DNA from: JAWKIJ01 sp041394325
GTDB lineage: Bacteria; Actinomycetota; Acidimicrobiia; Acidimicrobiales; Microtrichaceae
Length of the DNA: 64,000 bases
Assembly (NCBI GenBank): GCA_041394325.1
Contig: JAWKIJ010000001.1
Location: 1,302,001-1,366,000 of the forward strand
Reading direction: 5' to 3'
The notes beneath the pieces are model-generated. The model did no database searches. It was not told the origin of the DNA and saw only the letters and a program-made list of their open reading frames with translations. Made by a program: the position numbers and the translations under genes. The number at the start of each line of letters is the position of its first letter. The first letter of the stretch is position 1. Positions 1-10,501 of the stretch are shown piece after piece.

Positions 1-108
1 GAGGGACGTGGCGACGACGGCGAGTGTCGTCGCGGCCCCGAGTGTTCGGCGGATCCGGCGACGCGACCCGCGAACGCGGGGATTGATGGAGGTGGTCGGG
101 CGGGTCAC
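1..108 (-). CDS. Secreted or membrane-anchored protein, N-terminal fragment
   Basis: Only the first 36 codons lie in the window; the rest runs off the left edge. The frame opens with GTG at 108, preceded by an AGGAG Shine-Dalgarno sequence 8 nt upstream. The translated start has a stretch rich in Arg (VRGSRRRIRR) followed by a hydrophobic run (AATTLAVVATSL), the n-region and h-region of a signal peptide or membrane anchor. The gene is divergent from the AAA ATPase at 297. The function cannot be told from this fragment. Confidence 0.5.
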   Translation of the reverse strand, partial: MTRPTTSINPRVRGSRRRIRRTLGAATTLAVVATSL

Positions 109-284
109 GGTCGTTGCTCCTCGGGATCGGACGACGGGAGAAGGACCGGGATGCTACCGGTGGCGATCGCGCGTGCCACACAGCGGGCACGTCCGACCGG
201 GCGCTCCCGGCGGCATGGAGGAACCGAACCCACTGCATCCGCGCGGTGATCGGGACGTGCGGCGCGGCCGAGGGGGCCAACGCC

Positions 285-290
285 TAGGTT
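285..290 (+). promoter_or_regulatory. Leaderless-type -10 (TAGGTT) of the AAA ATPase gene
   Basis: The hexamer TAGGTT ends 6 nt before the ATG at 297, so transcription would start at or next to the start codon. No Shine-Dalgarno sequence is visible. Confidence 0.5.
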
Positions 291-296
291 GCCGTC

Positions 297-1709
297 ATGT
301 CCGTCACCGAGCCCTCCCGACCCGCCACGATCGGCGCGCTGCGCGCGGAGGGATGGCACTCGGTCCCCCTCGTCGATGAGATGAGGGCCAACGCCGTGTC
401 GGCCATCCGCGAGGGGCGCCCGCTCGTCGAGGGGATCCGCGGCTACGAGGACACCGTGATCCCCCAGCTGGAGAACGCGATCCTCGCCGGTCACGACGTC
501 GTCTTCCTCGGTGAACGCGGCCAGGCAAAGACGCGGATCATCCGCTCGCTGGTCCGGTTGTTGGACGAGTACACCCCGGTGATTGCCGGCAGCGAGGTCA
601 ACGACGATCCCTACCATCCGGTGTCGCGCTACGCCCGCGACCTGGTCGCCGAGTACGGCGACGACACGGCCGTCGAGTGGTTGCACCGGAGCCGCCGCTA
701 CGGCGAGAAGCTGGCGACTCCCGACACGTCCATCGCGGACCTGATCGGCGAGGTCGACCCGATCAAGGTGGCGGAGGGGCGTTATCTGTCCGACGAGCTG
801 ACCCTCCACTACGGCCTCGTTCCGCGGACGAACCGTGGGATCTTCGCGATCAACGAGTTGCCCGACCTCGCGGAGCGCATCCAGGTGGGCCTCCTCAACG
901 TCCTGGAGGAGCGCGACGTCCAGATCCGGGGCTACAAGGTTCGACTCCCGCTCGACGTGATGCTGGTGGCCTCGGCCAATCCCGACGACTACACCAACCG
1001 CGGCCGGATGATCACGCCGTTGAAGGACCGCTTCGGCAGCCAGATCCGGACCCACTACCCGCTAGAGGTCGCCACCGAGATGGAGATCATGGAGCAGGAG
1101 GCGCAGCACCCTTCGGTTGCCGGCTTGACGGTCGAGGTGCCCTCCTACATGTCGGCGATCGTGGCGACGTTGAGTCACCTCGCCCGGCAGAGCCCCAAGG
1201 TGAACCAGCGCTCCGGGGTTTCGGTGCGCCTGAGCATCTCCAACGTGGAGACCCTGACCGCCAACGCCGTGCGCCGGGCGCTCCACGCCGGGGAGGCCCG
1301 CGTCGTCCCCCGGATCTGCGATCTGGATGCCATGGCGGCGTCCACCGGCGGCAAGGTGGAACTGGACACCTTCGACGACTCCCGTGACGGCGCCGTACTG
1401 ACCCACCTGGTGGACGGTGCGGTCCTGACGGTGTTCCGAGAGCGCGTCGACCCTGTGGACCTGGGCGCCGTCGTCGCCGCGTTCGAGGACCGTGATCCGG
1501 TGGAGACCGGCGAGGACGTCTCGGGCGCCGACTTCGCGGCACTGCGGGCGTCGATGCCGGCGTTGGACAGCGCCGCGCGTCGTCTCGCCACACGCGACAC
1601 CCCCGAGCACCTCGCGTCGGCGGTGGAGCTGATCCTGGAGGGTCTGCACCTGTCCAAGCGGCTCAACAAGGTTGCGGCCGGCGGCCGGCGGCGCTATCAA
1701 CACCGATGA
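297..1709 (+). CDS. MoxR/ChlI-type AAA+ ATPase
   Basis: A 470-residue AAA+ ATPase of the MoxR / magnesium-chelatase-I clade. Walker A is GERGQAKT (residues 72-79), a Walker B-like segment (IFAINELPDL) lies near 181-191, and the sensor-like VASANPDDY near 223. These ATPases work as hexamers with a VWA-domain partner to remodel or insert cofactors into client proteins; the client here is unknown. The matching VWA gene lies at 4275, but an ABC transporter pair sits between them. The stop overlaps the next ATG (ATGA at 1706-1709), so translation is coupled. It has been called magnesium chelatase in related genomes, but no tetrapyrrole gene is nearby. Confidence 0.85.
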   Translation: MSVTEPSRPATIGALRAEGWHSVPLVDEMRANAVSAIREGRPLVEGIRGYEDTVIPQLENAILAGHDVVFLGERGQAKTRIIRSLVRLLDEYTPVIAGSEVNDDPYHPVSRYARDLVAEYGDDTAVEWLHRSRRYGEKLATPDTSIADLIGEVDPIKVAEGRYLSDELTLHYGLVPRTNRGIFAINELPDLAERIQVGLLNVLEERDVQIRGYKVRLPLDVMLVASANPDDYTNRGRMITPLKDRFGSQIRTHYPLEVATEMEIMEQEAQHPSVAGLTVEVPSYMSAIVATLSHLARQSPKVNQRSGVSVRLSISNVETLTANAVRRALHAGEARVVPRICDLDAMAASTGGKVELDTFDDSRDGAVLTHLVDGAVLTVFRERVDPVDLGAVVAAFEDRDPVETGEDVSGADFAALRASMPALDSAARRLATRDTPEHLASAVELILEGLHLSKRLNKVAAGGRRRYQHR

Positions 1710-2494
1710 GCGACCCTCGCGCCGTAGTCGTCCGAGGGCTGGAGAAGCGGTTCGGCGACAAGGTGGCGGTCGCCGGGATCGACCTCGACGTCCCTCGCGG
1801 ATCGTTCTTCGGGTTGGTCGGCCCCAACGGGGCCGGGAAGTCCACCACCATCAAGATGTGCACCGCGCTGTTGCGACCGGACGAGGGCGGCGTCTGGGTC
1901 GAGGGCTTCCCGGTGTGGACCGATCCACGTCGCGCCAAGTCCCTGTTGGGGGTGCTGCCCGACGACCTTCCGCTGTTCGAGCGACTCACCGGCGGCGAAC
2001 TGTTGAACTTCGTCGGCATGGCGCGGGGTCTCGACGCGGCCGAGGTGGGGCGGCGATGCGACGACCTGTTGGCGGTGTTGGAGCTCGACGCCGACACCGC
2101 GACGCTGATCGCGGACTATTCGACGGGTATGCGTAAGAAGGTCGCCCTGGCCGCCGCCCTCCTGCACACGCCCGACGTCGTGTTCCTCGACGAACCGTTC
2201 GAGTCGGTGGACCCCGTCTCGGCGCGGACGATCGTCGACCTGTTGCGGTCCTACTGCCGCGGCGGAGGGACGGTGGTGCTGTCGAGTCACGTGATGGACA
2301 CGGTCGAGCGGCTGTGCGACCACCTCGCCATCGTTGCGGCAGGACGGGTCGTCCGTTCGGGTTCGGTGGAGGCGGTCCGCGACGGTCGGCGGCTGGAGGA
2401 CGTGTTCATCGAGGCGGTCGGTGGTGCGGTGCGCGGCCACACCCTCCGATGGTTGTCCCCGCAGATGTCGTCTCAGCCGCCGGCGGTGTCGTGA
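1706..2494 (+). CDS. ABC transporter ATP-binding protein
   Basis: A 262-residue ABC ATPase. Walker A GPNGAGKST lies at 39-47, the degenerate signature YSTGMRKK near 137, Walker B VVFLDEP near 157 and the H-loop SSHV near 192. The layout (short protein, no fused membrane domain) fits ABC-2 type exporters. It overlaps the AAA ATPase by 4 nt upstream and the permease by 4 nt downstream (GTGA at 2491-2494), so all three genes are one translational unit. The substrate cannot be told. Confidence 0.88.
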   Translation: MSDPRAVVVRGLEKRFGDKVAVAGIDLDVPRGSFFGLVGPNGAGKSTTIKMCTALLRPDEGGVWVEGFPVWTDPRRAKSLLGVLPDDLPLFERLTGGELLNFVGMARGLDAAEVGRRCDDLLAVLELDADTATLIADYSTGMRKKVALAAALLHTPDVVFLDEPFESVDPVSARTIVDLLRSYCRGGGTVVLSSHVMDTVERLCDHLAIVAAGRVVRSGSVEAVRDGRRLEDVFIEAVGGAVRGHTLRWLSPQMSSQPPAVS

Positions 2495-4197
2495 TCCCCT
2501 CCGGTGCCGCCGCTTCGGACGGTGTCGCCGGGTCGGGGCCGCCGGTTGCACCGCGGCGGACGGGTCACGACGCGGCGTTGGCGGACCGTTCGTTGATTGC
2601 CTTGTTCGTCGGGCTCAAGTGGCGGATGCTCCGCAACGGGTTGCGTCGACGCACTCGGAGCCCCTGGGCGACGGTCGGGTTCGTCGTGTCGTTCGTGGCC
2701 GGCGTCCTGTGCGCGGTGGTCGGCTTGACCGTGAGCATCCGGGTCCGGGCCTTGTGGGACGATGCCGGTCAGTTCCGGGTGATCGTCGGCGGTTGCTTCG
2801 CTCTGATCTTCGGTTGGTGGTTCGGTCCGGTGCTCGCCGGCGGGGTCGACGAGACGGTGGACCCCCTCCGCCTCGCTGCTCCCCCTCACCCTCGCCAGCT
2901 CCGCACCGGGCAGATCGCGGCCGGCTTCGTCGGGATCGCTCCAGCGGTGGTCATGTGCTGCATGGGGGGCCTCCTGGTCGGGGCGTCCCGTTCGCTGACG
3001 GTCGTGCCGGTGGTGGCGGTCGCTGTGGCCGTGGGTCTGCTCCTGGCGCTCGTCGGCAGTCGCGCGATCGCGACGACCCTTGCGAGGTTGGCCCGATCGC
3101 GACGGGGAGGCGATGCGGCGACCCTCGTAGCGGTCCTGGGCGGCTCGGTCGTGTTCGCCGGCGCACAGCTCATCCGCTTCCTGACCATCGACCAGATCGA
3201 CGCGGCGATCGGAGTCCTTCGTTGGACCCCGCCCGGCCTGGCGGGAGAGGCGATCCTCCTGGCCGGACGTGGTGAGGTCGCCGCCGCGTTGTGGCGCATC
3301 GTGGTCACGGCCGCGATGGTCGGGTTGTCGGGAGCGTGGTGGTCCCGCCAGATCGGACGATTGATCGCCGAGCCGATGGATGTGGTCGGCTCACGACCGG
3401 CGACGGTCGCCGGGGGGTCGATGCCGCTGTTCGCGGGTGCGGTCCGGTCGCGGGTTCCCCCGACACCGTCGGGCGCGGCCGTCGCGCGGGAACTGCTCTA
3501 CCTTCGCCGTTCGCCGGGCCGCCGGACGGCGCTCGCTGCGGGGACCATCCTCGGTGTCGTCTACGTGGTCATCGTGCTGACGGCGGCGAAGGTCGTAACG
3601 CCCTTGGCCGCGCCCGTGGCGACGATGTTCGCCCTGCAGTACGGCTCGAACCAACTCGGCGTCGATCCCGCGGCGTTCTGGATCGAGGTGTCGATCGGAC
3701 CACCGCCGGCAGCGAGGTGGGTTGCCCGTCAGATGCTCGCGTCGATCGCGTTGGCCGTCCCCTTCGTGTGCAGCGCGCTGGTTCTCGCGGTGGTCTCGGG
3801 TGAATGGGTCGACCTCCTGGGCGCGACGATCGCGATGCTCGGCGCCGTCCCCGCGTTGGTCGGTCTGGGTTCGGTGGTGTCGCCCATGCTCGCCACCCCC
3901 ATCCCCGATTCCGGCAACCCGTTCGGGTCCCGCCAGTCGATGCAGGGGACCGGCTGCCTCGCCGCGATCGCGGGGATGGGTTACCTGGTCGCCGGGGGAG
4001 TGTTGGTCGCACCCGCTGAGCTGGGACTCCGCTGGACCTCCCAGCGTGGGGAGTGGCTCGCATACCTCGGAATCGCCGCGGTGCATCTGATGGTCGGTGT
4101 GCTCGTGTGGCGCACCACCACCCGATTCGCCCGGACGCGGATCGACGACGTCGAGTTGGAGGTCATGCACCGGCTCGACCAGCGGCTCAACGGCTGA
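2491..4197 (+). CDS. ABC exporter permease
   Basis: A 568-residue integral membrane protein with about ten hydrophobic segments, for example near 50-75, 95-115 and through the C-terminal half. I chose GTG at 2491 because it makes a GTGA overlap with the ATPase stop. It pairs with the ATPase to form an exporter. A soluble Arg-rich segment follows TM1-TM4. No conserved motif identifies the substrate. It may serve the same envelope or maturation function as the flanking MoxR and VWA proteins; that is inference from position. Confidence 0.8.
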   Translation: MIPSGAAASDGVAGSGPPVAPRRTGHDAALADRSLIALFVGLKWRMLRNGLRRRTRSPWATVGFVVSFVAGVLCAVVGLTVSIRVRALWDDAGQFRVIVGGCFALIFGWWFGPVLAGGVDETVDPLRLAAPPHPRQLRTGQIAAGFVGIAPAVVMCCMGGLLVGASRSLTVVPVVAVAVAVGLLLALVGSRAIATTLARLARSRRGGDAATLVAVLGGSVVFAGAQLIRFLTIDQIDAAIGVLRWTPPGLAGEAILLAGRGEVAAALWRIVVTAAMVGLSGAWWSRQIGRLIAEPMDVVGSRPATVAGGSMPLFAGAVRSRVPPTPSGAAVARELLYLRRSPGRRTALAAGTILGVVYVVIVLTAAKVVTPLAAPVATMFALQYGSNQLGVDPAAFWIEVSIGPPPAARWVARQMLASIALAVPFVCSALVLAVVSGEWVDLLGATIAMLGAVPALVGLGSVVSPMLATPIPDSGNPFGSRQSMQGTGCLAAIAGMGYLVAGGVLVAPAELGLRWTSQRGEWLAYLGIAAVHLMVGVLVWRTTTRFARTRIDDVELEVMHRLDQRLNG

Positions 4198-4262
4198 CGC
4201 GACGCCGGGTCGGTCCGGGGGCGCGCCCGGCGTCGCGGCGGGCGGCCGAGGGCGGTGCTCGA

Positions 4263-4268
4263 TAGCGT
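4263..4268 (+). promoter_or_regulatory. Leaderless-type -10 (TAGCGT) of the VWA gene
   Basis: TAGCGT ends 6 nt before ATG 4275. It suggests the VWA gene can be transcribed separately from the upstream three-gene unit. Confidence 0.45.
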
Positions 4269-4274
4269 CGGATC

Positions 4275-6219
4275 ATGTCCGCCACCCGGTTTCGCTACTC
4301 GCCGTGGGACGGGACCCAGACCGGCTACGAGCTCGACGCCGACGCGATCCTCGACGAGGCGGCCGACGACCTGGTGTACCACGGCGATCTCAACGCGGCT
4401 CTACGTCGAATGATGAACGACGGGTTCACGACTCGGGACGGACGGCGGATCAGCGGGTTGCGTGACCTGCTCGACGCGATGCGGCGGCGACGCGACGACA
4501 TCCTCGACCGCCACAACCTCGGTGGCGTCTTCGACGAGATCGCACGTGAACTCCGCGAGATCGTGGATGCCGAGCGGGACGGGCTCGCGGAGGAGGACAC
4601 CGAGCGACGGATGCAACTCGAGTTGCTCCCCGACGACCTCGCCGGCCGCGTGCGAGCCCTACAGCAGTACCCCTTCGCCGATACCGAGTCGGCACAGCGG
4701 TTCGAGCGTCTGCTCGACCGGCTCCGACGCGAGCTCATGACCCAGACGGTCGATCGAATGTCCGCGGCCGTGCGGCGGTTCGGACCGGAGGACAAGGCGC
4801 ACCTGCTCGACATGTTGGCCGAGCTCAACCAGATGCTGGCCGACAGGGAGGCGGGTCGCGAACCCGATTTCGACTCGTTCATGGAGCGGTTCGGCGACCT
4901 GTTCCCGGAGGATCCGACGAACCTCGACGAGTTGCTCGAGACGATGGCACGCCGGATGTCGGCGATGTCGGCGTTGATGAACTCGATGACGCCCGAGCAG
5001 CGACGACAGCTCATGGACCTGTCCGACGAGCTTATGGCCGACATGGACCTCCAGTGGCAGATGGACCAGCTCGGCGGACACCTCCGCTCGCTCTTCCCCC
5101 GGATGGGATGGCAGGAGTCCTACGAATTCTCCGGAATGGACCCACTCGACCTCGCCGGAGCGCTCGACGCGATGTCGGAGTTGGACGAGCTCGGGGCGTT
5201 GGAGCAGATCCTCGGTGGTTCACCCTCGCCGTCCTCGCTCGACGAGATCGATCTGGAGCGGGTCCGGGATCTGCTCGGTCGCGATGAGGCGGACTCGATC
5301 GACCAGCTCCGCCGTCTCTCGCGCTCGCTGGAGGAGGCGGGTCTCGCGGAACAACGCGACGGTCGCCTGGAGATGACACCCGAAGGCCTCCGCCGCCTGG
5401 CCGCGGGCGCGCTGGAGGCGCTGTTCACGAACCTCGACCGTGACCTGCTCGGTGGTCACGACGCCGAACAACTCGGCGTCGGCCACGAACGAACCGACGA
5501 GACCAAACCCTACGAGTGGGGGGACCCCTTCAATCTCGACATCGGGCGGACGGTTGCCAACGCCGTGGCGGCCGGGGGTGTCGGCACACCGGTGCGGCTG
5601 GGTCCGGAGGACTTCGAGATCGAGCGGACGCGCCTGGCCGTACGTACCTCCACTGTCCTGATGCTCGACCTGTCGTTGTCGATGGAGATGCGGGGGACGT
5701 TCCTTCCCGCAAAGCGGGTCGCGCTCGCACTGCACGCGCTCATCAGCGGTCGGTTCCCCCGCGACGACCTGGCGGTGGTCGGGTTCGGGAAGTACGCACG
5801 GCTGGTCGCCCCTACCGACATTCCGACGCTGTCCTGGGACTACGACTACGGCACCAATATCCAACACGCGCTCATGCTGGCCAGACGGTTCCTCGCGGGG
5901 CGCCAGGGTACGCGGCAGATCGTCATGATCACCGACGGGGAGCCCACGGCCATCCTCGATGAAACGGGGATCGCCCATTTCGACTACCCACCCACGCGAG
6001 ACGATCGACGAGACGTTGCTGGAGGTGGCCCGATGCACCCGTGACGGCATTCGGGTCAACACGTTCATGCTGTACCCCGATGCCGGATTGCGCTACTTCG
6101 TCGAACGGATGACCGAATTGAACAAGGGTCGGGCGTTCTTCAGTTCGGCCGAGGACCTCGGCGACCTCGTGCTCGTGGACTTCCTGCGACATCATTCACG
6201 AAGGATCGGGTCGCGCTGA
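4275..6219 (+). CDS. VWA-domain partner of the MoxR ATPase (frameshifted)
   Basis: About 648 residues. A long helical, acidic N-terminal region (1-450) precedes a von Willebrand A domain with an intact MIDAS DLSLS motif near 463-470 and the later segment MITDGEPTA. The frame from 4275 runs into unrelated sequence after FDYPP (about 5985), while the next frame carries the expected C-terminal VWA sequence (ETIDETLLEVARCT and so on) to the stop at 6219. A one-base insertion or two-base loss between about 5985 and 5997 explains this. The protein should act with the AAA ATPase at 297 as a metal-dependent adaptor. Confidence 0.8.
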
Positions 6220-6457
6220 TCGTCCATCGCCGGGTTGGTCCGAAGCGGTCGTGGCCGGATGCGCTGGGTGGTCTTACGCAGACGATCCGCGCGAATTTCA
6301 CCTTGCGCCCACCCCACCGCACGACAATGATGGTCCAGGTTGTTGTTTGCACGTCCAACGGCGTTTCTTCCCCAACTGCGTCGGCGGCCCCACCCGGGTG
6401 CGCGTCGGGGGGTGGGGGACCACGTCGGGGGCTCGACACATTTGGAGCGGCTGGCAG
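6220..6457 (+). promoter_or_regulatory. whiB leader with putative promoter and stem-loop
   Basis: A 238-bp region between the VWA gene and whiB. A candidate promoter is TTGCGC (6303-6308), a 17-nt spacer and AATGAT (6326-6331), giving a leader of about 120 nt. In that leader CCCCACCC (6388-6395) pairs perfectly with GGGTGGGG (6410-6417) across a 14-nt loop. A GGAG sequence at 6443-6446 lies 11 nt before the ATG. The promoter call is weak; the dyad is seen directly. Confidence 0.4.
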
Positions 6458-6727
6458 ATGAGTGAAGCACCGAGGGACGGCTGGGAGAAGCAGGCGAACT
6501 GCCTGGGCATCGACCCCGACTTCTTCTTTCCGGAACGGGGCGAGTCGACCCGGGAGGCCAAGACGGTCTGCAAGGGTTGTGAGGTTCGCGGCGACTGCCT
6601 GGAGTATGCGCTCCGCAACTCCGAGAAGTTCGGGATCTGGGGTGGAATGAGCGAACGCGAGCGCAGGACGATCCGTCGTCAGCGCGCCGCCCAGAGCCGC
6701 TCGGCCGACCAGAGCCGCACGGCCTGA
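6458..6727 (+). CDS. WhiB-family iron-sulfur regulator
   Basis: An 89-residue WhiB-like protein. The four cluster ligands are Cys15, Cys38, Cys41 and Cys47 (C-X22-C-X2-C-X5-C), and the GIWGG turn lies at 59-63 with a basic C-terminal tail for DNA contact. WhiB proteins bind a redox- or NO-sensitive 4Fe-4S cluster and act with the primary sigma factor. The start is ATG 6458, the only one that places Cys15 at the usual depth. A second member lies at 7700-7966. Confidence 0.93.
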   Translation: MSEAPRDGWEKQANCLGIDPDFFFPERGESTREAKTVCKGCEVRGDCLEYALRNSEKFGIWGGMSERERRTIRRQRAAQSRSADQSRTA

Positions 6728-6761
6728 CCTCGCTGCCCCGCGGGCCGCTCCGACCGAACGT

Positions 6762-7376
6762 TCAGCGGCGGGACCGGCCCGTCCAGTGGAACCCCTCGGG
6801 GGTTGCGACCGCGTCCATGACCACGTCGTGCGGTGTCACCGCAATGGCGGTCATCACCTGCTCGGCATGGGCGACGGCCACGAGGATGGGCCCGAACGCG
6901 CGTCCCGGCGTCCCGGTGAACGCCCGGTCGTAGTATCCGGCCCCCCGCCCGACGCGGTGGCCACTCCGATCGACGGCGGTGCAGGGGACCAACACCGCGT
7001 CGAGGTCGGCAACCCCGATTTCGGCCCCGCTCTCCGGTTCGGCGATACCGAAGCGATTCGTGCCCCATCGTGTCGCGGCGTCGACTGCGACAAACCGCAT
7101 CGTGGATCGCTGCCCGACAACCGGGAAGGCGATGGTCGCACCGAGGCGTGCCGCGTGGCTCAGCGTGGCCGAAGGGTCCAATTCGCCGTCGGTGGCGACG
7201 TAGCCGGCAAGCACCTTCGAGGTCAGATCGTCGCCTTGCCCCACGAAGGGGAACAGCGCCGCGGCGGACACCGACGCCAGTTCGTTTGCGCGGGAGCGTT
7301 GTAGGGCCGGGTCGACCGCTTGGCGGGCCGCGCGGCCCCGCTCACGGGCCGTCGCCGAATCCATCACCTTCGACAT
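6762..7376 (-). CDS. 5-formyltetrahydrofolate cyclo-ligase
   Basis: A 204-residue protein of the 5-formyl-THF cyclo-ligase (MTHFS) family, which converts 5-formyl-THF to 5,10-methenyl-THF with ATP. The family signature GRGAGYYDR is seen near 145-153, and the N terminus has the usual basic helix (ARERGRAARQ). The likely start is ATG 7376, with Met5 at 7364 as an alternative. It is convergent with whiB and divergent from tatA, a gene order frequent in actinobacteria. Confidence 0.85.
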   Translation of the reverse strand: MSKVMDSATARERGRAARQAVDPALQRSRANELASVSAAALFPFVGQGDDLTSKVLAGYVATDGELDPSATLSHAARLGATIAFPVVGQRSTMRFVAVDAATRWGTNRFGIAEPESGAEIGVADLDAVLVPCTAVDRSGHRVGRGAGYYDRAFTGTPGRAFGPILVAVAHAEQVMTAIAVTPHDVVMDAVATPEGFHWTGRSRR

Positions 7377-7444
7377 TCGACCACGGGGCCCCGGACCCCG
7401 ATCCGGAGCGGTCCCCTCGCGTACCGTGGGGATTCGCACCTCGG

Positions 7445-7450
7445 TAAGGT
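7445..7450 (+). promoter_or_regulatory. Leaderless-type -10 (TAAGGT) of tatA
   Basis: TAAGGT ends 7 nt before ATG 7458. Confidence 0.45.
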
Positions 7451-7457
7451 GGGCCGC

Positions 7458-7664
7458 ATGCCGGATGGAATCGAATGGGTGGTCGTCGGCCTGCTGGTGC
7501 TCTTGCTGTTCGGGGGAGCGAAGCTTCCCCAACTGGCGCGCTCGTTGGGTTCGGCGCAACGGGAGTTCAAGGCGGGGCTCAAGGATGGCGCGGCCGATCC
7601 TGGCGACGAGTCCTCCGACGAGTCGTCATCGACCGACCAACCCGGCCCAGCCGACAAGACCTGA
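7458..7664 (+). CDS. tatA: Twin-arginine translocase subunit TatA
   Basis: A 68-residue TatA/TatE-like protein. A single N-terminal transmembrane helix (WVVVGLLVLLLFG) is followed by the hinge FGGAKLPQLARSLG, an amphipathic helix, and a short acidic Ser-rich tail. It multimerises to form the pore that exports folded proteins; the Dyp peroxidase at 61231 in this window is a likely client because of its RR signal. TatB and TatC are not in the window. TatB is less likely because the tail is short. Confidence 0.85.
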   Translation: MPDGIEWVVVGLLVLLLFGGAKLPQLARSLGSAQREFKAGLKDGAADPGDESSDESSSTDQPGPADKT

Positions 7665-7699
7665 GACAACCGACCGGAGCGAACCGTCCGCGGTCGACC

Positions 7700-7966
7700 T
7701 CAGGCTCCGACCGCGGTGCGGTCCCGGCCCGATCGTGCTCGGATGATGCGTCGGCGCTCCCGTTCTGAGGCCCCGCCCCACACACCGTGGTCGATGCGTT
7801 CGGCGATGGCGTACTCGAGGCACTGCACCTTCACGGGGCAGTCCACGCACACCTTCTTGGCGATCTCGACCCCGACCCCGTCGGAGGGGAAGAACATCGA
7901 CGGCTCGCGGTGGGCGCAGTTGCCGTCGCTCATCCAACTGGTATCTGGATAGTCGCTGGTGCTCAT
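7700..7966 (-). CDS. WhiB-family iron-sulfur regulator, second copy
   Basis: An 88-residue WhiB-like protein with ligands Cys17, Cys40, Cys43 and Cys49 and a GVWGG motif at 61-65, then an Arg-rich DNA-binding tail. The start ATG 7966 is preceded by GGAGG on the minus strand. It is convergent with tatA and divergent from htrA. The C-terminal half (VDCPVKVQCLEYAI) is close to WhiB1/WhiB2-type proteins, but I cannot place it in a subclass by eye. Confidence 0.92.
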   Translation of the reverse strand: MSTSDYPDTSWMSDGNCAHREPSMFFPSDGVGVEIAKKVCVDCPVKVQCLEYAIAERIDHGVWGGASERERRRIIRARSGRDRTAVGA

Positions 7967-8235
7967 GGTGGCCTCCGGTCGCCGACGGATAGGCGACGTC
8001 ATCGGTACAAGGTTGGCCCGTGCGGGCCCCTGGGGCACCTGACGCTCTGAGATCCCTCTCAGCGCCCGGGCCGCGCCCAACGGGTGGCGGACTCGACGGT
8101 GACGCTTCGTACAACCGGTCGGAGCGCCGGGCTGTTCCCGCCGTCGGTCGTGGTGGTCGGACTGAACGCGATCACAGCGCGGCGCCATCACCGTCGCCCG
8201 ATCGTGGCAATACTGGCCGTGGACAAGGAGTTCCA
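7967..8235. promoter_or_regulatory. Divergent whiB / htrA intergenic region
   Basis: A 269-bp region carrying the control sequences of both flanking genes. It holds a perfect 6-bp inverted repeat, CTGAGA (8047-8052) and TCTCAG (8057-8062) with a TCCC spacer, which could be an operator. AATACT lies near 8209-8214, upstream of htrA with its AAGGAG at 8225-8230. No gene is seen here. Confidence 0.4.
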
Positions 8236-9741
<1,506 letters not shown>

Positions 9742-9798
9742 GGGCGCGATCGTCCCGGACCCCGCCACCTCGACCGCGTCGCGCGCAGGGGTTGGGTC

Positions 9799-9804
9799 TA
9801 CACT
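9799..9804 (+). promoter_or_regulatory. Leaderless-type -10 (TACACT) of the 9813 gene
   Basis: TACACT ends 8 nt before ATG 9813. Confidence 0.4.
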
Positions 9805-9812
9805 CGGGCGCC

Positions 9813-10091
9813 ATGTCCGACGTACCCGTGCACACCGAACCGCCGATCGCCGCGGTCACCGTGGTCTACCAGGGGCCGGTCGCACCTCACTGGGACGTCC
9901 GTGCCGACTTCGGCGACAAGGCGGTCGTCGACGAGTTCTTCCGTCGGCTCAACGCTCGGCTGATGCTCGTACCCCCACACGATCCGCAGTTTCGACGCAA
10001 TCGCGAGCGGGTCATCCGCGATGCCGAACGGGAGAACATCGTCTTGGCATGGGACCCGCCTGAGTTGGCGGATTCCTACCTCTCGCGCTGA
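9813..10091 (+). CDS. Small hypothetical protein
   Basis: A 92-residue soluble protein that I do not recognise. It has a beta-rich start (AAVTVVYQGPVAPHW), a helix rich in Arg and Asp (FFRRLNAR) and an acidic end. There are no cysteines, signal peptide or membrane segment. Its own -10-like hexamer and ATG support it as a real gene. Its last 16 bases overlap the end of the convergent NUDIX gene. Confidence 0.6.
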   Translation: MSDVPVHTEPPIAAVTVVYQGPVAPHWDVRADFGDKAVVDEFFRRLNARLMLVPPHDPQFRRNRERVIRDAERENIVLAWDPPELADSYLSR

Positions 10092-10501
10092 GCGGTGCGC
10101 CAGTAGCGCGCCATGAGGTCGCGGTCGACCGGATAGGTCAACAGGTCCGTCATGGGCTCGGAGATCCACAACAGGCGGCTGACCTCCTCATTGGGCACGA
10201 ACCCGCCGGACGTGCGGACCATCGGGTAGTAGCGGACGCGCTTTCGACGCCCGCGTCGATCGAGATAGCGGGTTTCGACCGGCTCCGCCGTGACCACGGC
10301 GCACATGCCGGTCTCCTCCCACACCTCGCGCAGTGCCGCGTCGAGCGACGACTCTCCGGGATCGGGGTGGCCCTTGGGCAGCGACCAGTCGTCGCGGTGG
10401 GGTCGGTACACGATCACGACGCGGCCGCGATGGTCCGTGACGATCCCACCCGCGGCCTCGACGTCGACTTCCGAGTCGTCGAACGACTCGGTTGCCGTCA
10501 C
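10076..10501 (-). CDS. NUDIX hydrolase
   Basis: A 141-residue NUDIX protein. The box GX5EX7REXXEEXG is seen around residues 48-69 (it starts GHPDPGES and ends REVWEETG). The early segment AAGGIVTDHRGRVVIVYRPHRDDW and the later TRYLDRRGRRKRVRYY resemble MutT1-like actinobacterial hydrolases that act on diadenosine polyphosphates or oxidised nucleotides; that subclass is inferred. It starts with GTG overlapping the ppk1 stop (GTGA), so it is co-expressed with polyphosphate kinase, as in many actinobacteria. Confidence 0.88.
   Translation of the reverse strand: MTATESFDDSEVDVEAAGGIVTDHRGRVVIVYRPHRDDWSLPKGHPDPGESSLDAALREVWEETGMCAVVTAEPVETRYLDRRGRRKRVRYYPMVRTSGGFVPNEEVSRLLWISEPMTDLLTYPVDRDLMARYWRTAQRER

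Noticed and set aside
297..6219. Magnesium chelatase for chlorophyll or cobalamin
   Set aside because: The ATPase and VWA proteins resemble ChlI/ChlD in fold only; no tetrapyrrole gene is near.
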